Assembly: GCA_902728285.1 (NCBI GenBank)
Contig: CACVBU010000271.1
Location: forward strand, 1,474,423 to 1,538,422
Reading direction: 5' to 3'
From: Clytia hemisphaerica
Lineage: Eukaryota; Cnidaria; Hydrozoa; Leptothecata; Clytiidae
Length of the DNA stretch: 64,000 nucleotides
The position numbers and the translations under genes were made by a program. The notes beneath the pieces were generated by a model. That model had not been told where the DNA came from. It worked only from the letters and a program-made list of their open reading frames with translations, and made no database searches. Shown here piece after piece: positions 13,501-28,500 of this stretch. The stretch's first letter is position 1. Every line of letters starts with the position of its first letter.

Positions 13501-16500
13501 ATGTCATCTTCTGAAACAAACCTTCAGTGTTTCTCTGGTAAAGAAGATCTCGCAAATCATGTTGAAATGAACGAGAACCAAGATCTCCATAATCAGGGTG
13601 GAGTACAAGTGGACCCAATTTCAAAGCTTGGTTTTGAATCTGGGGTCCAATCTGATGACTGCTCTACGCTTCAACCATCAAACATGGCGCTATTGTCTTC
13701 AACTGCTCCAACCGGCTTGCCAACTGTTATAAACTCATCTTCGCCTTCGTTGAACCACAAGAATGATCCATCGAAAAGTCCTCAAACCCGTCAAGGTTAG
13801 TCATTTGTATGTGTGTTGGAAAATACTATTCTTATCTTTATCCGATTAACTTTGATTTGTTTTTATTTGAAACATAGTCGTGAGGGAGTTTTCGGATGAG
13901 TACCAAACGTTTGCAATTGAAATCCAGCATCAATTCAAAATTCTTACCTTATTGGTACATATTTTCGCGTGTTACAAATTTTTGCGGGTACTTAATTTCG
14001 CGAGTTTTTTGGTCAATTTTCGCGAAATTTAATACTGTCTGAATTTTTCAAATTTACAAAATCGCGAAATTAAATACGCGCGAAAAAATTTTTCTTAGTA
14101 TTTTGTTAGTATTTTTACATAAAAAACGTTGTGTTTCAAGCAAAACAGTCTTTTTCTTGCTTTATATTCCCACTTTCTGAAAATACCTAGTTTAGTGAAT
14201 CGCGAAATTTAATACACGCGAAACACGTTTTTTCGAAAAAATTTCGCGATTCGCGAAAATTTGTAACACAGAAAATATATACCAATAAGGTATTCTTCTT
14301 TCTTGGGCAATCTGTGAGGTCATAATCGAAGTTCTTTTCTTTCTTTTTTTTTCATATATGAAGAATTCGAAATATTTTCATCACCAAAGTATATTTTTCG
14401 AAGTGAGGACTAAGAATTTTCGTTACAAATCTCTTTTTTCTAGCTATTAAGAGGCATTCACAGGAAGAAGGTGGCCCTGAAATCAAACGAAAAAATATTA
14501 CGGGACCTGTATTTGTAAGAGTTGGTAAAACTAAAAGGAACATGGAAGAGAATACAAAACCTGAGAAGGAACTCGTTGATCAAGGTGTTGCCTATTTATC
14601 CTTACTGGGTTAGTATGTTTCTTTTCTCACTTTTCATTTTCTATTTGATGTAAAAGTACTGTAAAAGTACTACCGCCGTCTCTGTCCAGTCAGTAGACAA
14701 GAATTCCTTTCCAGCTCTACGTGATGGCAGTTGAGTCCTCGGGCTCCACATGGACCCGTAGCTCAATGGTAGAGCAAATGCCCGCGAATTGCATGGTTTT
14801 TAGTCCGAGTCTCGCCGGATCCGTTGGTTTTACAACGGTTCTGGTGGCTAGTCAGAAGACAACACGAGAGTGACTGTACTCACTTCATTATTATAAAAGT
14901 GTGGTGAAAATTATTAAGAGAACCGACCTTCATATACCCTGGACACATTTTCCCGATCTTGGCCAAGCAGAATCTTTGATTGGAGTTTTTTGAAAGTGCG
15001 GTACCCTGATATCCTGATTTGCAGTCATCTTCAGTTGATTAAGATCTCGTAAACAAATCAAAAGCGGACAGTTATCGTCGCATTAAAAAACACCGATACA
15101 TACACTCGCCACTAACACAGTCTCACCGTGCTTTAATGGTTTGACGAAAGTAAAACCTGATTAAATGTGGAACTGATAAACTGACTAAAAGTCACGTCAT
15201 AAGTCCAAATGCTAGGTTTTTATTAATTACCATGTTCAGTTCGGTTCAGTAGTTCTTTATTACAAATTGCTAGTGTTAAAAACTAAATCGAGGGCACACT
15301 GATGAACTGACTAGTCCAAATGCTAGGTTTTTAATAATCACCATGTTCAGTTCGGTTCAGTAGTTCTTTATTACAAATTGCTAGTGTTAAAAACTAAATC
15401 TTATCTATACATTTAAAACCATTGAGGACACTCTCACTGCCATCTAATTCATGATATCCATGACGTAACGTTTTCTACGGAAAGACCCCGGTTTTAGTCA
15501 GTAGTGCCAAATTTAAACTAACTTCTTAAAGTATAATTTAGATTTTCAGAGTGACCCACCTAACGATTGACTTAAACAACTTCATGATGCTTACACTAAA
15601 GATGAGTTTTATGACGGAAACTGGTTTTTTGTACGGGTTCAATCGTCTTTGTTACTGCTAGTTTGTTGGAGCACCTTGATTACCTCTCCGAAAGAATTAA
15701 CACCATAATTATTTAATTGATTTAAATTTTTGTTTTAGATTTATTTGTTTTTATTTTAATATTGCCTTGTTACTGTTGCTGTTTTTTTTTTGCACGATGT
15801 ATCATTCATAGATTTTTTCACTTTCCTACTCTTTTTATTAAAATTTTAAGAATTTTATTTTGTTTATAATCCAGCAGAATTTGTATTTTGTATTGTGACA
15901 CACACTTTTACCATAATCACGGCTTTTATATACCATTTTAGACTTTCATTTTAAATGCTAAAAATACTGATCTATTCACTAGGTTTTTTATTCCCTTTTT
16001 TCATATACTTTTGATTTCAAATTATTTTTTTGAAAATCCATTCATTTAAGAAAAAGTGAAAATTCTAACCAAATCTAGGAAAACGAAACAACCTGTCAAC
16101 ACAACAAATTCAATAAATTCCAATTTTACTAAGTTTCACTGGTTATTTTTATAAGAAATCTCTCTTTAAGAATCACGAGTTTCTAAATCCCAAGATTTTG
16201 TTTAAGATTTGTCACTCACAAATACACGCTTTTTTACAAGAATAGACTTTATAAGAATGTCCATGATGAAAATGGCCAAAAAATTTAGAATAATGCTAAA
16301 AATATCACCATCATAGAATTTTGCTACTCAAGCAAAGAATGCCATTTTTAGAGCATTTTCTACTATAAATTGTCAATTACCCCCAAGTAAGGCTCCTAAT
16401 CTAAGAATGCTGTAAGAATCTTTTAGGATGATTTTCCCAAAAAAGTTAAGAATATCCATGATGAAATGGATTTACACCCATTTACACACAAGTGTGTAGC

Positions 16501-19500
16501 TTAAATGTCTAGCAATTTTTGATAAACAAGGTTCTACTCTTCTAAAAGATATTTCTATGATTCGTCAAGTTTTATCTAATCCTTTTGACAACCTTTTTAA
16601 ATTATCTTTTTTCTTAGAATCAAATCACTAAAAGAGGATTGGGAATAAATTTCTCTTGAAAATTGTTCAATCTTGAAAATTTAAGGATCATTGAAGATAA
16701 TCCAATGGTCAGATCAAGAAAAAGAATCACTGACCTTTATATACCCTGGAACAAGTTTCTCAATCCCGGCAAAGCAAAATCTTTGATCGGAGTTTTTTGA
16801 AAAGTGGTACCCTAATGGTGGCACTACTCAATAGTGTAAATGCATCGAGAGCGCTAGGTCTACTTTCCCTCAAATATTTTTGTTGATGTAGCGCCAATAT
16901 ATAAAGGTCAGTGAAAAGAATGAACTATCACTATCATTTTATTCCTACTTTATCCCACATGCGATTCTCATAAATTGAACATTATAATGTTTTTGAAATT
17001 TTATTTATCTAGAATATTTTTAATTTTCACGAGGTACTTTATTTTCAAAGTAAATTATTTTTTGTTCTTTAATTTTTGGTACTCTGATTTCAAAAACCTC
17101 ATAAAAATTATAAGTTGTTCCACCTACAAACTACATGAATTAGAATGGATGGATTAAGTAAGAAAACACTTCCCGCGCACTTATTTTACGAGTTGGTTGT
17201 AATTAAAACTCGTTAAGTTGTAATTAATAAGTCATTTTCATTGGTCATTTCGTATATCATGTGGTACATTTTAAATGATAAAATTGCGCTTTTCAAAGGA
17301 GTTTTCATTTTACAATTCCGGACCATCTAAAAATAACGTCAAAATAAAAAAAGGATAAATTTTGCCATCCCTTTCCTCCACCATACTACAAGTGACCGTT
17401 CTCCCAATATTCTGATTGCTCTTTGTATATTGCGCTAGATAAACTACATATGGTTAAAAAAACGAACAATTACGCATGCGTTTTAAGGCAAATAAACAAA
17501 CTATTTTTCTTTATAAGAACCAGTAAATTTTTGTTGAAACTCGGCTATTCTTATTATGTTTGTCAGTTTTGGATTGTAACCTTATTGTAACCTTATTGGG
17601 CAAAATTGATATTTCTTCAGATTTCTACGTTTCTACGTTGGCTTTTACGTTCGTTTTTATATACAATTAACATTATTTTCTTTCAGAAAAATAACAAAAA
17701 ATAACAAAATAGAAAATACAAACTTAAAAAAAGTAACAAAATAAAACAATTGAATATTGGTGGTATTCAAGGTATTGAGATTTTATGACTAATCTGGCTA
17801 ATCAAAATTGAAAATGAAACTGTTCATGTGAACAGACTGATGGAGTATGGCGTGCAACTGAATCTTTCCACATCAAATGACTTGGGTATTCTTTATACAA
17901 TTAATTTCTATATTTTATAGTATCAAAAATGACTATTTTTAGTTAGAAGCAATATTGTTATACACGCTTTTTAGGACCTACCATTGTCTGTCCGTTTGTC
18001 TGTTACAAGCTTTTCTCAAGATTGGCTCATTAGTTTTTGTTAACCCTTTAACTGCCGTGGCATTTTTTTACACCCTCGACCTATTTGCCAATGTCGGCAT
18101 TCATGGCTTCACCCCCCCCCCCCTGCTCGCAAGGGGGGGTTAAAAGGTCTCAGGGCAACTGGTACCTACAAATAGTCTTTGGCCAGGGGCCACCTACTGA
18201 GCTAGGGGGGACCTAATTTTTAAAACTGTTGTATTTAATTACACTTGACAAAAAAGAAAGTTTTTCTAAAAGTATATCTACGATTTCAATTTTTAGCTTT
18301 TTTCGATTTTTGAACTTTTAGGGGCCACCTAGAATATTTTTCCAATAGGGACCACCTAAATCCTAGGGGGCACCTAAATTCTTAGGGGGGACCTAGGACC
18401 TGCTTATAAGCCATGTCATATGCCGACATGGGCAAAAAGTAGCGATTTTCACTTCATTTTCTGAATAATGTATGAAGTATCAGCCAAGGACTATAATTTT
18501 GAGTTGAACATTGTAGAATAGTTATTTTTCAACATAGAAAAGTTTTTAACTATTCATTTTTGGACCTACCCCGGTGGAGGTCCTATAAATTAACCTTTGT
18601 CCGTTCGTTCGTTCGTCTGTTCGTTCGTTATAAGCTTTCCTCATGATTGGCTCGTTAGTTTTTTCAAAGATGTGTATTAATATTGGCCAAAACATGGCTA
18701 AGTCCGATTTTTGAGAAACATTTTTTGCCGGCCGAAAATGCCGGAAATCGCCGTTTTTCTGGATTTTCATTGGGCTTTTTCCTTATAATTGGTTATTTTT
18801 TCATTCAAAAACCTTATCAATAGCAATGCCCACCATCAAGCATGTTTCAATTTTCAATAAAATTGATTTTTGAAGCTGGAACTGTTTTAAAATCGCCGGA
18901 AGAAACTTTTTTCGACGGAAAGACAGTATTTCTTGAATTTTTCGAGCTGTACTTTATATTTTTTTATGAAATTTTGCACAGTGATGCAATATAACAATAC
19001 CTAAAATGTGACGGAGCCCGATTTTCGAAAAACATTTTTTCCGGCCGAAAATGCCGGAAATATGCCGGAAAAAACCGGTTTTGTTACATTTTCTCGAATT
19101 TTCATCTTTAGCTTTTTCTGATTTTTTTGCAGAAAGATGCGTATTCGCAATGCTCAAAACATGGCTGAGTTCGATTTTTGAGAAATTTTTTTTTCTGGTT
19201 GAAAATGCCGCAAATCGCCGTTTTTGCAGATTTTCATTAGATTTTTTTCCTTGTATTTCTATGTTTTTGACACAAAAACATTATTGATAACAATGCTCAC
19301 CATCAAGCATGATTCAATTGTCAATAAAACTGATTTTTGCAACCAGAACTTTCTATTTATTTTTTCCCTACAACCCTTCCCTCTCTCCTTATCAACAATC
19401 AATGATGAATTTATTGCGTTATGCATTTTCGCTAAACGCTATATTTTCTGACTGATTTTTTTCTCCTCGCATTGCTATCTAACTTTCATCATCAGGTAGG

Positions 19501-22500
19501 TTCATTCAGCATTTATTCTTTCTTTTGAACTTAAGTTTTCTGCACAGGGTCCCTTTGTAAAAGAGTACGTAGTTTAGACTACAATCTCGGTCAAAATATA
19601 TTCGGAATTTTGGTTAAGTCCTCGTTTTCAGCAATTTAATGTTCGGGCGAAAAAGCCGCATTTGGGCAAATTGATAAAAGAGGGGTTTATGGACTTCCAG
19701 GCTATATTTTGAGCCCTATTGGACCATTCTTTGGGCTTTCAGTTCCTCAGATCCTAAGGTCCTAAGACTTAAGTCTAGCGTGGGAAGATTTCGTGGGAAT
19801 TTCCCTTTTTTCTCAAATATTATGACATTGATTATAGTAGGCTACTCTGTACCCAGCTGTCACACAACGTTGTTTCAACGTTCATCTAACGTTATATGGA
19901 CGTTGTGAATATTAAAAAAAACGTTGAAACGACGTTTTGTGCCAGCTGGGTATTAGAGTTCTCACGTTTATTTTAATCGCAGCGGTCGGTTTGAAAAATC
20001 TCAAATAAGAAAAGACAATGATAACAGACCCTCCACGGCAATGAATTTTGAAATTAGCCGTAGATATCGGGTCTGTGTACAGCCATGGAGGTTTAAGACT
20101 GTCGGTAATTGGTCGTTATAGTCTTTTGATTTCTTTTATGAGATATATCAAATGAAATTCTAAGCTCGCCCGATGAAATAAGGCTATTTTAGTAGAACTA
20201 GAGTTCGCTCTGAACATTCTTACTATCAGTATTGAAGATTTCTAGCCTTCTAATATACGAGAATGAAATTTTTTGTCCACTAAACAAGTTTATGTTCAAT
20301 TTCGTTATCCGTTAAATTTTGTTTTGAAAATATCTTTTCTCAAGCCAGAAAATAAAAAGTTCTTTATAAGTACACACGATTTCAGACTCAATTTGTAGAC
20401 ATAAAGTCGCTGGAGAATGTTGAAGGAAAGTATCAAGCAGAGTTCACCTTGAAGAAAATGTTGATCGAAAGATCTTATCATTTGATGAAGGATTGCCAAG
20501 CTTACAGGCCTTTTTTTTAGTCCAAATATTTTCTCACACTGATGTCAGAAACAATGAATCTCGTCTCATCTAATTTCTAAAGCTTAAACGAGCCAATAAG
20601 ATTTCACCTATAGATAAAAGAGCTAATCGCACGATGGGTTATTTTTTCTTATTTGGCACGCCCTCAAAGAGAGCAATTAATCGTTAATTGCATCCTGTAG
20701 AGAGCAATTAATCGTTAATCACACTCTCCAATGCCGCGCCAATGTTTACAAAATTGATTTTAATGTTTTTTCTTACCTTTTTTTTGCATCGAACGTTTTA
20801 ATTACATTCGAAATTTATTTTGTGAGAAAGAAAATCAATAAACAACAATAAAAGAAAAACATAAAGAGAAGAGAAAAATATAAAACTCTCAGCTGCTCTC
20901 AGTGTAATTTCTGTTATTTACTTTCCTAACTGGGGAAAAGTAGTGAAAGCCGAGGTGAAAGCCATTGTGCGATTAGCTCGTAATCACATAATAACTCGTA
21001 CAATTGGAAAATTGCACTCGTGATTTTTTTGTTTCAAATTTTCCTCGTCCTTTCGGACTCGGAAAATTAATAACAAAAAATTCACTCGTGCAATTATATT
21101 CGAATTGCACTCGTTATCATGTGATTACATACTTATGTATAAATGCACGATATATATGAGATTATGAGCATGTATACATTATCGTAACTTTTTGGACCTA
21201 CCTTGGAGGTCCTATAAATCAACCGATGTCCGTCTGTTCGTTCGTTCGTTCGTCCGTTCGTCCGTCTGTTACCAGCTTTTCTCAGGATTGGCCCATTAGT
21301 TTTTTCTAATTTTTGGCACAATGATGCAAAATGGCAATGCCCAAAATGTGACGGAGCCCGATTTTCGAAAATAAAAAATTTTCCGGTTGAAAAGGCCGGA
21401 AATATGCCGGAAAAACTGTTTTTTTTTGCATTTTCTCGAGAATTTATCATTAGTTTTTTCTGATTTTTAACAATGCCCAAAACATGGCCCAGTCCGATTT
21501 TCCAGAAAAAAATTTTTCTAGCTTAAAATACCGGAAATATGCCGGAAATCGCCGTTTTTCTGGATTTTCATTGGACTTTTTCCTTATAATTGGTTGTTTT
21601 TTCATTCAAAAACATTATGAATAGCAATGCCCACCATCAAGCATGTTTTGAATTTCAATAAAATAGATTTTTGAAGCCGGAACTATTTAAAAATCGCCGG
21701 AACAACCTATTTTCGCCGGAAAGACAGTATTTCTTGAATTTCTCAAGCTGTACTTTATATTTTTTTATGAAATTTTGCACACTGATGCAAAATGACAATA
21801 CCGAAAATGTGACGGAGACCGGTTTTCGAAAAACATTTTTTCCGGCCGAAAATGCCGGAAATATGCCGGAAAAACCGGTTTTTTGCCATTTTCTAGAGAT
21901 AACATCATTAGTTTTTTCTGATTCTTTGCACAAAGATGCGTAATAGCAATGCCCAAAACATGGCCGAGTTCGATTTTTGAGAAAAAATTCTTTTCTGGCC
22001 GAAAACGCCAGAAATACTATACCGGAAATCGCCGTTTTTGCAGATTTTCATTGGACTTTTTCCTGATATTTCTTTGTTTTTTCACGCAAAATCATAATTG
22101 ATAACAATGCCAACCATCAAGTATGGTTCAATTGTCAAAAAACTGATTTTTGATGCCGGGACTTTATAAAAATCGCCGGAACAGACGAATATCGCCGGAA
22201 AAACGGTTTTTCTTGAATTTCTCGAGCTGTACTTTATATTTTTTCATGAAATTTTGCAGATTTGAATTGGGCTTTTTCCATATATTTCTGTGTTTTTTTC
22301 ACTTAAAAAAATTATTGATAACAATGACACCATCAAGCATGATTCAATCGTCAATAAAATTTTGCAATTTTGCAACCGGAACTTTCTATTTCTTTTTTCC
22401 CTAAACCCCTCCCCCCCATCAACAATCAATGATGAAATTTAATGCATTTTCGCTAACCGCTATATTTTCTTAATGATTGTTTTCTCCTTATTGCTATCTA

Positions 22501-25500
22501 AGTTTCATCATCAGGTAGGTCCATTCAGCATATTGCTTGTTAATCGTAGGGCGAGCTTGGTTACAATAGCATACATCTCCTATTTCTTTATACCTCCATG
22601 GTACAGGCTACTAGTAGTCTGCATTTTTTTTGTGAATTATATATCTTTTGATATTCTCCTAATCAAAAATATTCAATTAATGGGCTTTTCCAGAAATAGT
22701 CTGTGCCCCCCCCTGTTGAGGATATCGGATATCCTGGGGGTTAACGATTTTTGTTCAAAAGTGGATATCCAGGGGACTAAATATCTACAAGAGAGCGGAT
22801 ATCCAGGGGTAAAGTGTCTTTTCAAGTAAAAAATGCGTTATCCAGGGGATAAGCATCTTTATAAGAGAGGATATCCAGTGGGTTGAGCATATTTTTAAGA
22901 GTGGATATCCAGGGGGTTCGATATCCTCAACAATGGGGGTAAAAAAATTTTCTGGAAAAGCCAATTGTTTTACCCATGAAAAAATGATTCTTAGTAAAAA
23001 TGGTGTTTTACATTTTTACAATATTAGACATTATAGACAAGTAAAATATTTTTCTTGCCACAGGATTAAAAGCTTAATATTTTGAGGAAAACACATTGAC
23101 ATAAGCAATATCAAATTCACGATCCTAGAGATAAACAAAGGAATTAGTGAATCGATAAAATAATAATGTCATCGTCTGTTTTTCTTGGGTGTGGTCTACA
23201 ATTGGCGCCGAATTATTTGACACAAGTGGGGAATTCCATCAAAATTTTAAAATATTGCGAAATATTTCGGCGCTGATTGTAGACGTTTTTTATAAGAACT
23301 AGGATACGATGGCTAAAAAATTAAGAACATTTTAAGAACATTTTCACGGACTCTAGAGCACCCATGCAGTATCCATTTGGAAATCGCACAAAATGCTTAA
23401 AACTGAAAAAGTTAAGAACATTCCAAGGCTTCAAAAAAGATTATGGATGTTCGTGTATCATTTTGAATTTTTTTGTACATTTAACTTTTACCTCAAAGAC
23501 TAATGTTTATCTTCTTTGTATCAATGATTCATAGATAGAAAAATTCCACGTCCTAAGCATGTCCTAAGCATGTCCTAAGCATGTCCTAAGCAATCTTTCT
23601 TAAGGCCGTGAAACGTCGATTTTATTTCAGATAAAAATTGGGTCGCTTTAAAAGACATTGTTTTCGAAACACGATTCCTAGTTTTGAACTGGTTTTGAAG
23701 TTTTTTTATAGATTGTTATCAAGAACCAACTTAGTTAATCAACTCTTGTGGTTGTACCTTAAGTAGATTAGTTTTCGCGGGGATAAGATTTTCAGACCAC
23801 TTTGTCACTGACCTTTACATACCCTGAACCAAGCTATATCCGCCATCTTTGATCGAAATTTTTTTTAAAGTGGTACTTTAATGGTGACACTACTTACTGT
23901 GGATCAACTTATGATTCAATGAAATTTTCCGTTTAAAATTTTCTTTACCCACATTGAGTAGCACTACCATTAGGGTACCACTTTTCAAAAAACTCCGATC
24001 AAAGATTTTGCTTTGCCGGAATCGAGAAACTTTGTCCAGGGTATATGAAGGTCAGTGATTTTTGTAACATTTTGTAACATGATTGTTTACTTTCAGGAGA
24101 TAAATGAAACTGAATGAAAGGCTACTTTAACAAAATTGAAAATTTTGGTTTTAATTACCGATAATACTGTGTTAATTAGACGTCAAAGAAAATTTGTGAG
24201 TTATCAACGACATCAATATGACAGAGGTTTGTAACAAAAATTCGAAGTTCAAAATTTGAAAAAAACACTGTCAACCCTTTCTCAACATTCGACTTATTCC
24301 ATGTGAAAGTATGTAACAAGCAGGATTAAGGCGTATCAAGTGGTATCAAGTTGTAACAAATCGACCAAAAGTTGTAACAAAAATTCCAAGTTCAAAATTT
24401 GAAAAAAGCACTGCCTGTCAACCCTTTCTCAACATTCGACTTTCCATGTAAAAAGTATGTAACAAGCAGGATTAAGGCGTATCAAGTGGTATCAAGTTGT
24501 AACAAATCGACCAAAATTTGTAACAAAAATTCCAAGTTCAAAATTTGAACAAAGCACTCACAAAAGCGAGTACATGTATGTGTGTGTTTTTTTTTTCGGT
24601 GACGGAGACGGTTAGCTTCTGATTTGTCTAGATCTTGATTGACCGACGACGACGGAAAGTCTATATTTTTACTGTCTTCGATTTGCGGGTCAAAACCTAT
24701 TTTCGGCGTAATTCGCGAAATTAAATTCCGCGAAACACACCAAAATGGCTAAACCGCGAAATCAAATTCCGCGAAACACGAATATTCTCACAATTAAAAA
24801 AATCACCCCTAAAATTGGTCTTTTTAGAGCAAAATAGGGCTTTTCGTAGACAAATATTTCCCTACAGTATATGGCCCCCAAAACGGAGACGGCCCCCAAA
24901 ACGGAGGTTTTCATTAAAATGAAGATTCTGACTTGTAGATTTATCAGAATTAAACGATTTTTGTTTATTTTGAAAGAATGATGGTTATACTTAAAAATGA
25001 GCATGTTTTTGCTGGTTTGAGACAGATTCAAAATAACATATTTGCGTCTAAAGGAAATATTTTAACACCAAAATTAGATAAAAATTGCATATAACTCACT
25101 CTAGAGGATCACTCCTTGGATATTGAAAATAAGTTATGAAAACGGGGTATAGGAAACTTTCTAAACCTAATGCCGCTCAGAAAATGTAAATACATCTGTG
25201 ACTTTAGAGGCTGCGTAAAAGATATAGCATCTTGAAGGTCAACCAGTATTTTGGAGCCCTAGAATCAGCATTGACAAAACCGAAAATTCTAAATATGAGA
25301 AAAAGAAAAAATCTTGGAATTCTATTCCTATCACCTTGAGTTAATAGTTTATAACAAAAAATTAACATTATATATAAAATTTTTCGCTGAATCAGCAAAA
25401 ACGGCAAATTCTGTCATTATTTGCAAAATATAGGAGAAAAATATCTTTAAAGCTTAATATTTTCAGTTTCAGTTAAGCTTTTTTTCTAAAATTTTCACAG

Positions 25501-28500
25501 CTTATTCCATACACGAATGGAACTATTTTCAAAAGAGATTTGTTTTCAAAAACTTGATTAAGACGTTGTTAAATCAAAATTGTCATTTTGAAAACTTCTA
25601 AATTTTCAGTTTGGACTTTGCAATATCGAAAATATTGTAATATTTCATAAAAATGATAAATTTTACATCCATTGGGTCGTAAATTTAAGGGAAAGCACAA
25701 ATATATTCATAGTTTTTCCCCCTATTACCACTGGGATTAATAATTTGATTTTAACTACACCTCCGTTTTGGGGGCCCCAAACCTGCATTTTGACAACCAG
25801 GGGTATACTGTAAAAATTTTATCAAATAAATTTATGCCCAAAACCCTCTAAATCATATTTCAAAACTATGGTCAAAATTTTGTATTCATATCTTAAAGAT
25901 ATCTCGAGAAATCGCTAAAATTTCAAACCTCCGTTTTGGGGGCCATTAGAAAAAAGCTACCTATCTTTAAGCGATTGGAAAATATTGTTGAAATTGAAAA
26001 TTTTGAAAAAGAACTTCCAGGAAATAAAGTAGAGATGTTAAAGGTTTTCATGCAGCAAAAATTTTTGTAAAATCTCTTTTCCTCTAGATTTGAGAGAAAT
26101 ATCAAATTTGATCACCGTTTTGGGGGCCACATACTGTACAACAAATTCTCAAAACGAAATCAACTCAAATGAAAAACTTTCAACAAACAAATCCACACAT
26201 ATTTTTTTTCTCAAGAATTATTTTGAGCAGGAAAAAATTATAATCGCAAATATTGACACTTTTTTTTTGTTTGGAGTTAGTGCACAAAGGTTTCTAGACG
26301 ACTAAAATTGTTCCATTCATTACTTTTTGCTTTATTTCTACTATGTATAAATTAGTCGTCTAGATTGCTAGACTAGCTCATTCGCGAAATTAAATTCCGC
26401 GAAAATTTCTTCCCTTAAGGTATTCTGAGCATATTCTTTTAATTTTTTGGCTAATCTTATCATAAACTCTTATTAAGTATATAATCTTATAAAAGAAAAA
26501 GTGCGTATGCTAAGAATATCACCATCATGGAATTTGGCAACAGAACTTAAGAATGCTATTTTCAGAGTATTTTCAACTGTAAGTTGCCAATTAACCCCAA
26601 ATGTAAAGCTCAAACTTTCAAAAAATGCCATTTTATACTTCAGTTTGGTATTACATGTTGAATTTAGATCTAAACCGTAAAAATATTTCAGAATAATTTT
26701 CTCTAAAAAGTTAAGAATATCCATGATAAAATGGAAAAACACCATTCTAATAAAAAATCGTATACTCTTGAACATTTATAAAGCTAATTACAAGATTTAA
26801 TGAGTTTAAGAAATAAAACAGACGTTTGCATTTTACATTCAGGGATCGATGTATTTTTATTTTTTCAAAACTTTTTTCTAATCTTGTCGCACTTGTTTTT
26901 ACTACATCAGCGATCATCGGATCTTTCAATCAAAACAAAACCTTTAATATTTATTGATGGATTTGTGCAACAAATTTTTTAAATAGCAGTTTTTATTATA
27001 GTATTAGTATAGTCTAGACCAATTTTTCTGTAAAAATCAGTAGTTTTTTTATCGAGCCTTGCCTGTTCTTTTTTTTTGGTACTTTCAGTTTCGTTTTGTT
27101 TCTGCCCTGTTTTTATTTTTAGGGGAAAATTGAGGTTAGGCTTCTTACCTGATTTTTAACACCAGCAGAGCAATTCCTTTTGATTTTCTTAAACTTAAAA
27201 TTTTGATGAATTTGTGACGTATTCAAGAAATTTTAATGAGCCCTTTCATTTCAATAGATCAAGATAAAACTCTAGAGTCTTAGTGCTTAGTGACCTCATA
27301 GCTCTTTAGCTTTTCCGAGAGGTCAAAGTCCAAGTCGCATGACTTGGCAATCTATAAAACTTTTTTGAAACCTTCGGATGTTCTTTACATTTGAGTTTTA
27401 AGAGCCTGAAAATGTTAAATTTAAGTCTTCTTAATTTCACCATTTTTTAAGTGTTTTATGCATTTTCCTAAGAAATTGGATGTTTTGGAGTTAAAATTAA
27501 AACTTAAAATGTTCTTAACTTGTTCTTAACATTTTAGTCGTCGAAGCTTTTTGTTCTTATTGTTTGTTCTTATATAAGGAAAATCGTGTAGTGGGATTTT
27601 CAAATATTTCTTTCGAGGCAGATGTTTTTTAAATGAAGAAATAAGTATCGCAGCTTTTTATGAACGTTATAAAAATGTACATCTAATGTCCCAAATCGCC
27701 GTTGACAAACCAAAAGGTCCACTCTCAAAATTATTACCTGAGAAAACTAAGAATTTTTCTGTTTGTCTGAGCATAAATTTTGAGAATGACCCTGTTTCAT
27801 GTAGATGGGACCCTCCTCACTATGCAAACAAAAAAGGCCAATCTCAAATTTAAGGCTGGTTAGACAGAAAAATCTTTGGCGCTTTTGATTTGTCAACGTT
27901 GAAATGTACACATAACGTTATAGATGAACGTCAAAAAAACGTTATGTGCCAGCTCTTTACCAGTAACCTGAGATCAGATTGTGAATGTTTTCTGCACACC
28001 ACGCTGAAGCTCTAAAGGGATGTGTGAAAACAAACAATCTGACGAATATGCAATCTCGAAATCGTAAGGACCGCGTTCGTCTAAAAGGGCTGGGAATGAC
28101 AACAAAGTTGCGCGATTGTGTTTATGAATAGGGCGCCGTATTAGTTTTTATTTTTCCGGCGCACAACAAGATTCTTGTTGTAGAATTTTCCACGGGAGGA
28201 CTATTTTCCTCAGATGTATAATTTTCAAGTGCCTTTAGAGGTTTACCGTGCGCGTAATAGTGTGCACCCCCCCCCCAGAATAGTGGGGGGGGTTTTGTTG
28301 ATTTGGGTCGAAAATTTTCAGGTGGGATTTGGGGTTTTCCAGGTTTTAGGTGGGAGAAACAAGTTAAGGTGGGAGTTAATTTCTTTAGGTGGGACTTTGG
28401 GTGTTTTGGAAAAAATTAAAGTAAAATTTCTTATTTTCAGATTTTATGACATATTTTTTTATATATTTCATAAATAATTTTTTACCATGCTAAACTTTTC

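Noticed and set aside
13501..13503. ATG at the start of the 99-codon ORF as a gene start
   Set aside because: It lies two bases after a clear splice acceptor and the phase fits the previous exon, so it is an internal Met.
23550..24570. CRISPR-like array from the 11-bp and 143-bp tandem repeats
   Set aside because: There is no repeat-spacer alternation with unique spacers, and the sequence is eukaryotic.
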